Below are positions 36,861 through 46,165 of a DNA stretch of 64,000 bases, in pieces. The position numbers and the translations under genes are program-made. The notes under the pieces are model-generated. The model ran no database searches, was not told the origin of the DNA, and saw nothing but the letters and a program-made list of their open reading frames with translations. Position 1 is the stretch's first letter, and every line of letters begins with the position of its first letter. Source of the DNA: Rhodobacterales bacterium (GTDB lineage Bacteria > Pseudomonadota > Alphaproteobacteria > Rhodobacterales > Rhodobacteraceae); contig JANYFE010000054.1 in NCBI GenBank assembly GCA_025362795.1, forward strand, positions 52,855 to 116,854, read 5' to 3'.

Positions 36861-38324
36861 ATGCGACCTTTCCTTGCCCATCCTTTCGATGATGACAAGC
36901 TCAAGGAAGAATGCGGCGTCTTCGGCGTGAACGGCGTAACTGACGCGGCCAACTTCGTGGCCTTGGGCCTGCATGCCCTGCAACATCGCGGCCAGGAAGC
37001 GGGCGGCATCGTCAGCTACGATCCGGTGACAGGTTTCAACTCGGCCCGCCGCTTCGGTTATGTGCGCGACAATTTCACCAAACCCGACGTGATGGAAACC
37101 CTGCCGGGCTCGCTCGCCATCGGCCATGTCCGCTATTCCACCGCAGGCTCCAAAGGCGCCACCGCCATCCGCGATGTGCAGCCGTTCTTTGGCGAGTTCT
37201 CGATGGGCGGTGCCGCCATCGCCCACAATGGCAACCTGACCAACGCCGCAGCCCTGCGCCGCGAACTGATCGAACGCGGTTCGATTTTCCAAAGTTCTTC
37301 GGACTCGGAATGCATCATCCACCTGATGGCGCGGTCCATCCAGAAAACGCTTCCCGAACGGATGAAAGACGCCCTGCGCCGGGTCGAAGGTGCCTTTTCC
37401 GTCGTCGCCATGACCCGCACCAAACTGATCGGCGTCCGCGACCCGTTGGGCGTGCGCCCATTGGTTCTGGGCCGCATCGGCGACAACGCCTGGGTGCTGG
37501 CGTCTGAAACCTGCGCACTCGACATCGTCGGTGCCGCCTTTGTCCGCGAAATCGAACCGGGCGAGATGGTGGTGATCGAGGATAGCAAGATCGCCTCCAC
37601 CCGCCCCTTCGCCCCGGCCAAATCGCGGTTCTGCATCTTCGAACACGTCTACTTCAGCCGCCCCGATTCAATCCTCGGCGGCCGCTCCGTCTATGAAACC
37701 CGCCACGCCATCGGCATGGAACTGGCCAAGGAAGCCCCGGTTGACGCCGACCTGGTCTGCCCGGTCCCGGACTCAGGCACCCCCGCCGCCATCGGCTACA
37801 GCCAGCAGTCCGGCATCCCCTATGCGATGGGCATCATCCGCAATCAATACATGGGCCGCACCTTCATCGAACCTACGGAATCCATCCGCAACATGGGTGT
37901 GCGCCTGAAACTCAACGTCAACCGCGCCCTGATCAAGGGTAAACGGGTCATCCTTGTCGACGACTCGGTGGTCCGTGGCACGACCAGCCGCAAGATCAAG
38001 GACATGATCCTCGACGCCGGTGCCGCAGAGGTCCACTTCCGCATCGCCTCCCCCCCCACCGCCTGGCCCTGCTTTTACGGCGTCGACACGCCAGAACGCT
38101 CCAAACTCCTCGCCGCCTCGATGTCAGAGGAAGAAATGCGCGAATGGATCGGCGTCGACAGCCTCAAATTCATCTCCCTCGACGGCCTCTACCGCGCGGC
38201 GGGCGAGGCTGCCGGCCGTGATCCCGTCACGCCAAAATACTGCGACGCGTGCTTCTCCGGCGACTACCCGATTTCGCCCGCCGACAAGATCGAGGAAGGG
38301 TTCGAGATGAAGGCGGCGCAATGA
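36861..38324 (+). CDS. purF: Amidophosphoribosyltransferase
   Basis: 487-aa first committed enzyme of purine synthesis (PRPP plus glutamine to phosphoribosylamine). The Ntn glutaminase domain begins at Cys18 after a propeptide (DKLKEECGVFGVNG). PRPP site: RVILVDDSVVRGTTSRKI. GGAGG (36852-36856) before ATG 36861. The stop overlaps the next small gene by 4 bp. Confidence 0.96.
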   Translation: MRPFLAHPFDDDKLKEECGVFGVNGVTDAANFVALGLHALQHRGQEAGGIVSYDPVTGFNSARRFGYVRDNFTKPDVMETLPGSLAIGHVRYSTAGSKGATAIRDVQPFFGEFSMGGAAIAHNGNLTNAAALRRELIERGSIFQSSSDSECIIHLMARSIQKTLPERMKDALRRVEGAFSVVAMTRTKLIGVRDPLGVRPLVLGRIGDNAWVLASETCALDIVGAAFVREIEPGEMVVIEDSKIASTRPFAPAKSRFCIFEHVYFSRPDSILGGRSVYETRHAIGMELAKEAPVDADLVCPVPDSGTPAAIGYSQQSGIPYAMGIIRNQYMGRTFIEPTESIRNMGVRLKLNVNRALIKGKRVILVDDSVVRGTTSRKIKDMILDAGAAEVHFRIASPPTAWPCFYGVDTPERSKLLAASMSEEEMREWIGVDSLKFISLDGLYRAAGEAAGRDPVTPKYCDACFSGDYPISPADKIEEGFEMKAAQ

Positions 38325-38701
38325 CCTGGTTCGGGGGCGCGCTGGTGGTCCTGGCCTTGATCCTATTCGCTTTCATAACCTGGATCGAGACGCTCGTCCC
38401 CGGCAATGCCAGCAACGCGGGCTTCGTCTGGGCGCATTGCGGCCCGTTCGCGCTGCTCGGCTTCTGCCTGCTGACCGGAAAGGGCAACATGACCCGAACC
38501 GCCTGGCTGGTATTTATCGGGCTGGTTCTGCTTTCGCTGGCGGCCGGGCTTCCTGCCGTGTGGCATTCGGCCCGCCTGGCACCGACAAGCCTTTTCATCG
38601 TGGCCCTGATCGTGCTTCCCGCAATGATCCTGGCGATGCGGGCTTTTGCAGCCACGGATCCTGCCCGGCCCGCCGATATCGGGAAGTCTGAAGAGCGCTG
38701 A
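38321..38701 (+). CDS. Small integral membrane protein
   Basis: 126-aa protein with four predicted helices (WFGGALVVLALILFAFITWI, GPFALLGFCLLTG, TAWLVFIGLVLLSLAAGLPAVW, LFIVALIVLPAMILAM). It starts in the purF stop (ATGA), so it is translationally coupled to purF. Family not recognised; no catalytic motif seen. Confidence 0.7.
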   Translation: MTWFGGALVVLALILFAFITWIETLVPGNASNAGFVWAHCGPFALLGFCLLTGKGNMTRTAWLVFIGLVLLSLAAGLPAVWHSARLAPTSLFIVALIVLPAMILAMRAFAATDPARPADIGKSEER

Positions 38702-39056
38702 AGTCGAAGCCTATCTGTCCACATGCCGCGCCGACCAACGCGCCGCGCTGGAAGGTTTTCGCGCCGTTCTGAAACGCCTGTTGCCCGATCATCCAGAGGT
38801 TATCAGCTACGCCATGCCCGGGTTCCGCCAGCCCGGCCCGAAGGGCAAAATGGTCGCGGGCTACGCGGCCTTCGCTAAAATCTGCGGCTATTACCCGCAT
38901 TCCGGCAATATAATCCCCAAATTTCCCACCGAACTTGCCGCTTACAAAACCTCAAAAGGCGGCGCCCTCTTCACCCCCGCCCATCGCATGCCCGAACCTC
39001 TCATCGCAAAGCTCCTCGCCGCCCGCCTCAAAGAACTCGACGCAGGATCACCCTGA
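38646..39056 (+). CDS. DUF1801 (YdhG-like) protein
   Basis: Up to 136 aa with the DUF1801 fold: EVEAYLSTCRADQRAALEGFRAVLKRLLPDHPEVISYAMPGFRQ, then AGYAAFAKICGYYPHSG and a Lys-containing C-terminus (KGGALFTPAHRMPEPLIAKLL). Function unknown; the family has some resemblance to iron-carrier YdhG/frataxin-like folds. No ATG begins the frame; TTG 38646 is the first start and CTG 38688 is an alternative, so the N-terminus is uncertain. It overlaps the upstream gene. Confidence 0.75.
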   Translation: MQPRILPGPPISGSLKSAEVEAYLSTCRADQRAALEGFRAVLKRLLPDHPEVISYAMPGFRQPGPKGKMVAGYAAFAKICGYYPHSGNIIPKFPTELAAYKTSKGGALFTPAHRMPEPLIAKLLAARLKELDAGSP

Positions 39057-39076
39057 CCCCTTCCCAATTTACCCTT

Positions 39077-39098
39077 TTCCAAATACTCCCGCCGGAGG
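39077..39098. repeat. CAAATACTCCC intergenic element
   Basis: TTCCAAATACTCCCGCCGGA followed by GG, a diverged copy of the elements at 28311 and 31051, 20 bases after the DUF1801 stop. Confidence 0.5.
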
Positions 39099-39137
39099 CT
39101 GCAACGCCTTAACCCACGCCCTGCGCGGAGACTGCAC

Positions 39138-39794
39138 ATGACCCAGAAACTTGCCCTGATTACCGGCGCCTCGCGCGGCCTCGGGGCCGCCATGGCCGAA
39201 CAGCTGGCGCTCGAGGGCTGGCATGTCGTGGCCGTCGCCCGCACCACCGGCGGGCTGGAGGATCTGGACGACCGCGTCAAATCCCACAAATCGCCCGGCG
39301 CAGGCGCCCTGACCCTTGCGCCGATGGACGTGACCAACGATGACGCCATGCGCCACCTCTGCCTCAGCATCCACCAGCGCTGGGCCAAGCTGGACCTCTG
39401 GGTCCACACCGCCGTGCATGCCGCCCCGCTGACCCCGGCAGGCTCGCTTGACGCCAAGGACTGGGACAAAAGCCTGACCATCAACCTCCGCGCCACCGGG
39501 CAGTTGATCCCGATGGTCGAACCCTTGCTGCGCGCCGGCAATGGCACCGCATTGTTTCTGGATGATCCCCGCGCCGGCCAGAAATTCTTCGGCGCGTATG
39601 GCGCCACCAAAGCCGCGCAGATCGCCCTTGCCCGATCATGGCAAGCCGAAACCGCCCGCATCGGCCCCCGCGTCCTGATCGAAACCCCAAGCCCCATGCC
39701 CACCGCCACCCGCGCAAGGTTTTTCCCCGGCGAGGACCGCACCCCCCTCACCAGCCCGCGTGACGAGGCAATCCGCCTTCTGAACCTGCTCTGA
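39138..39794 (+). CDS. Short-chain dehydrogenase/reductase
   Basis: 218-aa SDR: TGASRGLGAAMAEQL for cofactor binding, DVTNDD, an altered NNAG region (WVHTAVHAAP), YGATK with the catalytic Tyr/Lys. The classical catalytic Ser region reads TALFLDDPRAG, so the Ser appears absent and activity is uncertain. Substrate unknown. ATG 39138 follows GCGGAGAC. Confidence 0.8.
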   Translation: MTQKLALITGASRGLGAAMAEQLALEGWHVVAVARTTGGLEDLDDRVKSHKSPGAGALTLAPMDVTNDDAMRHLCLSIHQRWAKLDLWVHTAVHAAPLTPAGSLDAKDWDKSLTINLRATGQLIPMVEPLLRAGNGTALFLDDPRAGQKFFGAYGATKAAQIALARSWQAETARIGPRVLIETPSPMPTATRARFFPGEDRTPLTSPRDEAIRLLNLL

Positions 39795-39800
39795 CCAAAC

Positions 39801-39866
39801 CGGATTTTTCGAAAAATCCGAACCGGACCCTTCCAAGGGTCCGTCCCGATTTCTTCGAAGAAATCG
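39801..39866. repeat. Three 20-bp palindromes in tandem
   Basis: CGGATTTTTCGAAAAATCCG (39801-39820, perfect), CGGACCCTTCCAAGGGTCCG (39824-39843, one central mismatch) and CGATTTCTTCGAAGAAATCG (39847-39866, perfect). Each is 20 bp and they start 23 bp apart. They lie between the convergent SDR and phoB genes. A terminator cluster is likely, but the regular spacing could also mean a protein-binding array. Confidence 0.75.
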
Positions 39867-39902
39867 TCTATAGTCCTGATATCACACGATTATGGAAACA
39901 CG

Positions 39903-40586
39903 CTACCCCAGCGCATACCCCGCGCCGCGCACCGTTCGCAAAGGATCATCGCCCCCCTGCGCGCACAAAGACTTCCGCAGCCGACCGATATGCACATCCA
40001 CCGTCCGGCTGTCGACATAGATATCCCGCCCCCAGACCCGGTCCAGCAGCTGTTCCCGGCTGAACACCCGTCCGGGTTTCTCCAGAAACGTCGCCAGCAG
40101 CCGGAACTCGGTCGGCCCCAGCTTCAGACTGGCCCCAGCGCGCAAAACCCGGTGCGTCTCTGGGTCTAATGATATATCCGCATACTCCAGCACCACCCCC
40201 ACCGCCGCCGGCCGCACCCGCCGCAGATGGGCGCGCAACCGCGCCATCAGTTCGACCAGCGAATAGGGTTTGATCACATAATCATCCGCCCCGGTCTCCA
40301 GACCGCGCACCTTGTCGACTTCCTCGGACCGCGCCGACAGCATGATGATCGGAATGCCCCGCGTCTCGGGCCGCAGCTTCAACCGCCGGCACACTTCCAG
40401 CCCCGACACCAAAGGCATCATCCAGTCGAGCAGGATCAGGTCCGGCGCGGATTCGTGCACCAGCATCATCGCCTCTTCGCCATTGGCCGCCTGCGTCACC
40501 GCAAAACCTTCGGCCGCAAGGTTATAGGCCAGTACCTCGCGCTGTGCCGGCTCGTCCTCGACCAGCAGAACCGTCGGGGCGCTCAT
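39903..40586 (-). CDS. phoB: Phosphate regulon response regulator PhoB
   Basis: 227-aa OmpR-family regulator. Receiver domain with the phospho-accepting Asp in DLILLDWMMPLVSGLEV and the conserved Lys in YVIKPYSLVEL; C-terminal winged HTH (GPTEFRLLATFLEKPGRVFSREQLLDRVWG). When phosphorylated by PhoR under phosphate limitation it binds Pho boxes such as that before pstS. It is last in the pst operon; its start overlaps the phoU stop (ATGA). Confidence 0.94.
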   Translation of the reverse strand: MSAPTVLLVEDEPAQREVLAYNLAAEGFAVTQAANGEEAMMLVHESAPDLILLDWMMPLVSGLEVCRRLKLRPETRGIPIIMLSARSEEVDKVRGLETGADDYVIKPYSLVELMARLRAHLRRVRPAAVGVVLEYADISLDPETHRVLRAGASLKLGPTEFRLLATFLEKPGRVFSREQLLDRVWGRDIYVDSRTVDVHIGRLRKSLCAQGGDDPLRTVRGAGYALG

Positions 40587-41293
40587 CCGGCATCCCCTGA
40601 AATCACGGCCTCGCCCTTCGGTCGGGCCTCGCCAGGCATCGACCCGGTCGCCAGATAGATCACCTGTTCGGCAATCGTGGTGGCATGGTCGCCGACCCGT
40701 TCGATGTTCTTGGCGATGAAATGCAGGTGCATGCAGGCGGTGATGTTGCGCGGGTCTTCCATCATATGGGTCAAAAACTCGCGGAACAGGGCCGAGTACA
40801 TCTGATCGACGTCCTGATCCTGCTGGCGCACTTCCTCCGCCAGCCCGATATCCCGCGCAATATAGGCGTCCAGCGCGTTCTTGAGCAAAAGCCCAACCTG
40901 CCGCGCCATCCGCCGGATGGATCCTGCGGCCCCCGGGATCGGCTGCATCGTGCCCAGCACGACCGAGCGTTTCGCCAGGTTCTTGGCATAGTCGCCGCAG
41001 CGTTCCAGCGACGAGGCGATCTTCATCACCGACAGCACCGTGCGCAAATCACTGGCGGCGGGCGCCCGAATGGCGATCAGCCGGGCACATTCGGAATTGA
41101 CCTGCTCTTCCAGCGCGTCAATCGCGGTATCCCCCTCCCGCACCCGCAAGGCCAGCGCGTCGTCACGGTCCTCCAGCGCGGCGGCGGCATCGGACAAGGC
41201 GGCCTCGACCAGCCCGCCCATGCGCAGAACCAGGGCCTGCACCGCCTCCAGATCACGGTCAAAGGCGCGGGCAATGTGACGGTCATTGTTCAT
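40583..41293 (-). CDS. phoU: Phosphate signalling protein PhoU
   Basis: 236-aa helical protein of two PhoU repeats that links the Pst transporter to PhoR and damps the Pho response when phosphate is plentiful. Metal-binding E/DxxxD patterns appear in CGDYAKNLAKRSV and NIERVGDHATTIAEQV. Nine bases separate it from pstB. Confidence 0.94.
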   Translation of the reverse strand: MNNDRHIARAFDRDLEAVQALVLRMGGLVEAALSDAAAALEDRDDALALRVREGDTAIDALEEQVNSECARLIAIRAPAASDLRTVLSVMKIASSLERCGDYAKNLAKRSVVLGTMQPIPGAAGSIRRMARQVGLLLKNALDAYIARDIGLAEEVRQQDQDVDQMYSALFREFLTHMMEDPRNITACMHLHFIAKNIERVGDHATTIAEQVIYLATGSMPGEARPKGEAVISGDAG

Positions 41294-41302
41294 GGTGTCT
41301 CC

Positions 41303-42100
41303 TCAGCCGATCCGGCCAGTGATGTAGGATTCCGTGCGCGGGTCGCTCGGGTTGGTGAAAATCTGACCGGTCTCGCCATATTCCACCAGATTGCCAAGGT
41401 GAAAGAACGCCGTCCGCTGGCTGACCCTTGCCGCCTGTTGCATCGAATGGGTCACGATCACCACCGAAAACTGGGCGCGCAATTCGTCGATCAATTCCTC
41501 GACCTGTGCCGTGGCGATGGGGTCCAGCGCCGAACACGGCTCGTCCATCAGCAAAACTTCTGGCGAAGTTGCAATCGCCCGGGCGATGCACAGCCGTTGC
41601 TGCTGGCCGCCCGACAGGCCGGTGCCCGGCGCGTGCAGCCGGTCTTTGACTTCGTTCCACAACGCCGCCTTGCGGATCGACTTTTCGACAATCTCGTCCA
41701 GTTCCGCCTTGTTGCGCGTCAGCCCGTGGATCTTGGGCCCATACGCCACGTTGTCATAAATCGACTTCGGGAACGGGTTGGGCTTTTGGAACACCATGCC
41801 GACCTTGGCGCGCAATTGTACCGGATCGACGCGCGGATCATAGATATCCTCGCCATCCATCGTCAGCAGCCCCTCGACCCGGCACGCCGGAATCGTGTCG
41901 TTCATCCGGTTCAGACAGCGCAGGAAGGTGGATTTGCCACAGCCTGACGGCCCGATGAACGCCGTCACCGTCTTGTCCAGAATGTTAACGTCCACATCCT
42001 TCAAAGCATGGTTGGTGCCATAATAGACCTGCACCTTGCGGGCTTCGATCTTGTTGGTCAGCGTGTCCAAGCGGCTCTCCAATCTCAAGTCTTTCATCAT
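41303..42100 (-). CDS. pstB: Phosphate ABC transporter ATPase
   Basis: 265-aa ATPase of the high-affinity phosphate importer. Walker [16 protein letters not shown]-loop [11 protein letters not shown], signature [16 protein letters not shown], Walker [16 protein letters not shown]-loop VIVTHSM. PstB-specific features are conserved. Start ATG 42100; a second in-frame ATG is the next codon. Confidence 0.96.
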   Translation of the reverse strand: MMKDLRLESRLDTLTNKIEARKVQVYYGTNHALKDVDVNILDKTVTAFIGPSGCGKSTFLRCLNRMNDTIPACRVEGLLTMDGEDIYDPRVDPVQLRAKVGMVFQKPNPFPKSIYDNVAYGPKIHGLTRNKAELDEIVEKSIRKAALWNEVKDRLHAPGTGLSGGQQQRLCIARAIATSPEVLLMDEPCSALDPIATAQVEELIDELRAQFSVVIVTHSMQQAARVSQRTAFFHLGNLVEYGETGQIFTNPSDPRTESYITGRIG

Positions 42101-42109
42101 ATCATGCCC

Positions 42110-43420
42110 CTACCAGCGGCGTTCGTATTTGCGGCGCAGGATGATGGCCACGGTGTTCATTGCAATCAGAAAGACCAAGAGAACGATGATCGCCCCACTT
42201 GCCCGCTCGACAAACCCCGGATCGCTGCGCTGCGTCCAGTTATAGATCTGCACCGGCAAGGCGCTGGCCGGGTCAAACAGCCCCGACGGCGGCGCGCCTG
42301 GAAAGTCGCGCACAAAGGCCACCATCCCGATCAGCAACAGCGGCGCGGTTTCACCCAATGCCTGCGCCAGACCGATGATCGTACCGGTCAAAATCCCCGG
42401 CATCGCCAGCGGCAACACATGGTGCGTCACCGTCTGCAACTTGGACGCGCCAATCCCCAATGCCGCATCGCGGATGCTGGGCGGCACCGCTTTCAGCGCC
42501 GCCCGTGTCGGGATGATGATGCGCGGCAAAGTCATCAGGGTCAGCACCAGCCCACCCACGATGGGCGCAGATTGCGGCAACCCGGCAAAATTGATGAAAA
42601 TCGCCAACCCCAAAATCCCGTAAACGATGGATGGCACCGCCGCCAGATTGGCGATGTTCACCTCGATCAGATCGGTCCAGCGGTTCTTCGGCGCGAACTC
42701 CTCCAGATAAACCGAGGCCGCCACCCCGATCGGCAAGGCCAGCACCAGCACGACAAACATCATGTACAGCGAACCGATAATGGCCACCCCCAGACCCGCC
42801 GCCTCTGGCCGCTTGTCGGACGCATCCGGCATGGTCAGGAACCCGGTGTTGAACCGGATCGACAGGATACCCGCATCGCGCAACTTCCCCGCCAGCACCA
42901 GCTTTTCGGGCGAGGTGTTCTTGTCCAGCTTGGCACTTTCCATCGTGACCCGGCCCTTGAAGAACCCGTCGATCCGCCCGTTTGCCAGCGCGGTAAAGGA
43001 AATCGTCTGCCCCAGCAGTGCGGGATTGCCCAGCACCTTGTTGCGCAACGTCGCCGCCGATTCCTCGGAAATCATGTCGGCCAGATCCTTGGCCGTCATG
43101 CCCCCGGTATCAATCCCCTGCGCCGCAATCTCGGCCGCCAGCGACGACGCCAGCACCTTGCCATAGCCAATCGTCGTGACCTTGGCCATTTCAGCTGGCA
43201 AGGCATGCCCCTGCTTGTCCAGCACAGCCACATCCAGCGTGACCGGAAAGGTCAGGAACGTCTGCCGGAACGCCGGCAACCCCGCACCAAAGATCGAGAT
43301 CAGCAGCCAGACCAGCGCCAGCAGCGCCAGCGTGATCGCCACCACGCCATAGGCCCGGAACCGCTTCTCCGCCGCATTGCGCGCGGTGGTTTTCTTGTCC
43401 TGGGTGAACAGCGAACTCAT
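42110..43420 (-). CDS. pstA: Phosphate ABC transporter permease PstA, extended N-terminus
   Basis: 436-aa permease, about 140 residues longer than E. coli PstA because of an extra N-terminal periplasmic-type region (DUF3333-like: YGKVLASSLAAEIAAQGIDT through LDKNTSPEKLVLAGKL) after the first helix. The BPD transmembrane core follows with the EAA loop ALGIGASKLQTVTHHVLPLAMPG. Start ATG 43420 overlaps the pstC stop. Confidence 0.93.
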   Translation of the reverse strand: MSSLFTQDKKTTARNAAEKRFRAYGVVAITLALLALVWLLISIFGAGLPAFRQTFLTFPVTLDVAVLDKQGHALPAEMAKVTTIGYGKVLASSLAAEIAAQGIDTGGMTAKDLADMISEESAATLRNKVLGNPALLGQTISFTALANGRIDGFFKGRVTMESAKLDKNTSPEKLVLAGKLRDAGILSIRFNTGFLTMPDASDKRPEAAGLGVAIIGSLYMMFVVLVLALPIGVAASVYLEEFAPKNRWTDLIEVNIANLAAVPSIVYGILGLAIFINFAGLPQSAPIVGGLVLTLMTLPRIIIPTRAALKAVPPSIRDAALGIGASKLQTVTHHVLPLAMPGILTGTIIGLAQALGETAPLLLIGMVAFVRDFPGAPPSGLFDPASALPVQIYNWTQRSDPGFVERASGAIIVLLVFLIAMNTVAIILRRKYERRW

Positions 43421-44865
43421 TCGTATTGCTCCCGATATTTCCGCACGATCACCAGCGCCAGAATGTTCAGGCACAGCGTGAACGTGAACAGCGTCAGCCC
43501 CAGCGCGAATGCCACCAGCGTTTCCGGGCTGTTGAATTCGGTGTCGCCGGTCAACTGGCTGACAATCTTCACCGTCACCGTCGTCATCGCCTCGAACGGG
43601 TTGAGCGACAATTTTGCCGCCGCCCCAGCCCCCATCACCACGATCATCGTCTCGCCAATCGCCCGGCTTGCCGCCAGCAGGATCGCGCCAACAATCCCCG
43701 GCAAAGCCGCAGGCAACACCACCTGCCGCACCGTTTCGGATGGCGTCGCCCCCAGCCCCAGCGACCCGTCGCGCAGGCTTTGTGGCACCGCGTTGATGAT
43801 GTCATCCGACAGCGAGGACACGAACGGGATCACCATGATCCCCATCACCAGCCCCGCCGTCATCACCGATGACGAACTGTTGCCCCAACCCATCGGTTGC
43901 GCAATCCAGTCCCGCAACAGCGGTCCCACCGTGATCAGCGCGAACAGGCCATACACAATCGTCGGAATGCCCGCCAGAATCTCGATGGCCGGCTTGACCC
44001 AGGACCGCGTTCTGCGGCTGGCATACTCCGCCAGATAAATCGCCGACATCAACCCGATCGGCACTGCCACCACCAAAGATATGGCCGACACATACAGCGT
44101 GCCCCAGACCAACGGCCAGATCCCCAGCGATGATCCGCCGCCAAACTTCGGGCTCCACACCGTCGAAAAAAAGAAGTCCCACGCCGGATACAGTTCAAAG
44201 AAATGCACCGTCTCGGACAGCAGGGACGCGACGATTCCCACCGTGGTCAGCACCGCAATCAGCGAAGACCCCACCAGCAGCCACATCGCAAAACTCTCGG
44301 TCGCATTCCGCGCCCGGTATTCGGGCTTGATGCGGCGCAGTGCCACAAACATGCCAACCCCTGCCAACACCAACGCCAACCCTGTCAACACCAGCCGCGC
44401 CCGCGTCGCCATCGCCCGCGTCGCCTCTGCCGCGACAATGGTCGACGGCTTGGGATCATTGCCCAAGGCAACCCCTGCCCCGTTCAGTGCGGCTTTCAAC
44501 GCCACCGGATCGCGCACCAGCGCCGCCGTATCCGATCCCGCCGCCGCCAGCATGTCCAGCCCATCGGCCAACCGGTGCACATCGGCAATCACCAGTTGGG
44601 GCGAACTGCCTTCGGGAATATCCGCCGGGTCAATCAGCGCAAACGCTCGGTGCTCAATATAGATCGGTTGGGCCACCACCCACACCGCCACCAGCAAAAA
44701 CGCCGGAACCCCGGCCATCAGCGCGGTGATCCGGCCATAAAACGAAGGGAGTGAATGCAGGATGCGAATGTCACCTGCGGCAGAAGACAGCGCACGGCGC
44801 CGGCCCATAACATAACCCGTAGCCGCCAGGGCAATCAGGATCAGACAAAGTAGACCAACGCTCAT
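43417..44865 (-). CDS. pstC: Phosphate ABC transporter permease PstC, extended N-terminus
   Basis: 482-aa permease with a long N-terminal extension (DUF3708-like, about residues 1-190, three helices) before the core permease domain (VWGTLYVSAISLVVAVPIGLMSAIYLAEYA; EAA loop SLGLGATPSETVRQVVLPAALPG). The extension is typical of the alphaproteobacterial PstC. 3' end overlaps pstA by 4 bp. Confidence 0.93.
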   Translation of the reverse strand: MSVGLLCLILIALAATGYVMGRRRALSSAAGDIRILHSLPSFYGRITALMAGVPAFLLVAVWVVAQPIYIEHRAFALIDPADIPEGSSPQLVIADVHRLADGLDMLAAAGSDTAALVRDPVALKAALNGAGVALGNDPKPSTIVAAEATRAMATRARLVLTGLALVLAGVGMFVALRRIKPEYRARNATESFAMWLLVGSSLIAVLTTVGIVASLLSETVHFFELYPAWDFFFSTVWSPKFGGGSSLGIWPLVWGTLYVSAISLVVAVPIGLMSAIYLAEYASRRTRSWVKPAIEILAGIPTIVYGLFALITVGPLLRDWIAQPMGWGNSSSSVMTAGLVMGIMVIPFVSSLSDDIINAVPQSLRDGSLGLGATPSETVRQVVLPAALPGIVGAILLAASRAIGETMIVVMGAGAAAKLSLNPFEAMTTVTVKIVSQLTGDTEFNSPETLVAFALGLTLFTFTLCLNILALVIVRKYREQYE

Positions 44866-44887
44866 GGTGTCTGCTCTTCCAGTAGGA

Positions 44888-44912
44888 AAGGGGCGCGATA
44901 ACCGCGCCCCTT
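44888..44912 (-). terminator. Hairpin between pstS and pstC
   Basis: AAGGGGCGCG (44888-44897) pairs with CGCGCCCCTT (44903-44912) across a 5-base loop; on the minus strand a TTTCC tail follows. Located 10 bases after the pstS stop, it likely gives partial termination or protects the pstS mRNA, raising pstS over the permease genes. Confidence 0.65.
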
Positions 44913-44921
44913 AAGTTCAGA

Positions 44922-45977
44922 TTACTGAAGCGGTGCCATCACGGTATCGGCGGCCACATCGGCCTGGGTCTTGGCCAGTTCCGGGTCGGACACCAGACCG
45001 TATTCCACCAGCTTGCCTTCCGGCCCCACCATGTCGTCCGACACGAAGAAGTCGAGGTATTCCTGCAAGCCGGGGATCACGCCGATATGGGCCTTCTTGA
45101 CATACATGAACAGCGGGCGGCTGACCGGATAGGTGCCATCCGCGATGGTCGCGGTCGACGGCACGACGCCCTTGACGGTCGCCACTTTCAGTTTGTCCGC
45201 GTTGTTCTCATAAAATGACAGACCGAACACGCCAACGGCGTTCTTGTTGGCGGCAAGGCGCGACAGCGTCTCGGTATAGTCGCCGTCAATCTCGACCTGC
45301 ATGCCATCCGTGCGCAGCGTGTCGCAGGACGCGAGCGCGGCTTTGGCTTTGGCGGCGTCATCGGCGCCTTCAGCGGTCGCCAGGAACAGATCATAGGCGC
45401 CAGTGTCCTTGCAACCGGCCTCAATGACCTTCTGGTTGAACACTTCGCGCGTGCCATGCTTGGTGCCAGGGATCAGCGCCAGAATGTCTTGCGCCGGCAA
45501 AGCCGCATTCACGTCAGCCCAGGTCTTGCTGGCATTGGCCACCAACGCTCCATCCTTGACGACCTGACCGGCGATGGCACCGTAGATGTCAGCGGGGACC
45601 AGCGCGAAGTCCGGCCCGGCGATGTCGCTGGCAAACACGATGCCATCATAGCCGATGCGAATTTCCATGATGTCGTTGACGCCATTGGCCTTGCAGGCAT
45701 CAATGTCCGACTGCTTGATTTTCGAAGACGAGTTGGCAATGTCGATCGTGTCTTCGCCAACACCTTTGCACAACGCGGCACGACCAGCGCCCGAACCGCC
45801 GCCTTCAACGACCGGGGTCTTGAAGGTGCCCTGCTCGCCAAACGCTTCAGCCACGATCGTGGCGAAAGGCAGCACGGTGGAAGAGCCGGAAATCTGCAAC
45901 TGATCCCGCGCCGAGGCGGTCAGGGCAGACGCGGCAAGCAGCGCGATCGCGGATACGGATAGTTTGGTAAGGGACAT
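44922..45977 (-). CDS. pstS: Phosphate-binding periplasmic protein
   Basis: 351-aa binding protein of the phosphate importer. Signal peptide (LTKLSVSAIALLAASALTASA). Phosphate-contact region ISGSSTVLPFATIVAEAF and GGGSGAGRAALCKGVGEDTIDIANSS; later PGTKHGTREVFNQKVIE and the VGVFGLSFYENN loop. ATG 45977 has GGAGAA upstream. It is the first gene after the Pho box. Confidence 0.94.
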   Translation of the reverse strand: MSLTKLSVSAIALLAASALTASARDQLQISGSSTVLPFATIVAEAFGEQGTFKTPVVEGGGSGAGRAALCKGVGEDTIDIANSSSKIKQSDIDACKANGVNDIMEIRIGYDGIVFASDIAGPDFALVPADIYGAIAGQVVKDGALVANASKTWADVNAALPAQDILALIPGTKHGTREVFNQKVIEAGCKDTGAYDLFLATAEGADDAAKAKAALASCDTLRTDGMQVEIDGDYTETLSRLAANKNAVGVFGLSFYENNADKLKVATVKGVVPSTATIADGTYPVSRPLFMYVKKAHIGVIPGLQEYLDFFVSDDMVGPEGKLVEYGLVSDPELAKTQADVAADTVMAPLQ

Positions 45978-46052
45978 GATATTCTCCGGTTCTGACGTCA
46001 TTCCAGTCGGCCCGCCTGGCCAACCTTTCGACGCCCCGTCTAGGCAAGGCCA

Positions 46053-46092
46053 ACTTCAGTTTTGCGACGGTTTTGTAACAGTTTGATGACAA
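46053..46092 (-). promoter_or_regulatory. Pho box upstream of pstS
   Basis: Read on the minus strand, 7-mers TTGTCAT, CTGTTAC, CCGTCGC and CTGAAGT recur every 11 bp, separated by CAAA, AAAA and AAAA. The start positions on the plus strand are 46086, 46075, 46064 and 46053. This matches the PhoB direct-repeat consensus CTGTCAT with 4-base A/T spacers. It lies 75-115 bases before the pstS ATG. Confidence 0.85.
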
Positions 46093-46165
46093 AGGCCGGT
46101 CTGGGCGGTTTGTGCCGCTGATTCGCAGTCCGGGATGAATGCGCCCCCGGCAAGCCAATCGCAGA

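Noticed and set aside
38249..38320. Longer N-terminus for the small membrane protein after purF
   Set aside because: The extension overlaps the purF end and has a basic, non-conserved sequence; ATG 38321 overlaps the purF stop in the usual coupled way.
42008..44038. A 676-codon plus-strand frame opposite pstA and pstC
   Set aside because: Antisense shadow; the Arg/Gln/His-rich translation is characteristic of non-coding frames in GC-rich DNA.
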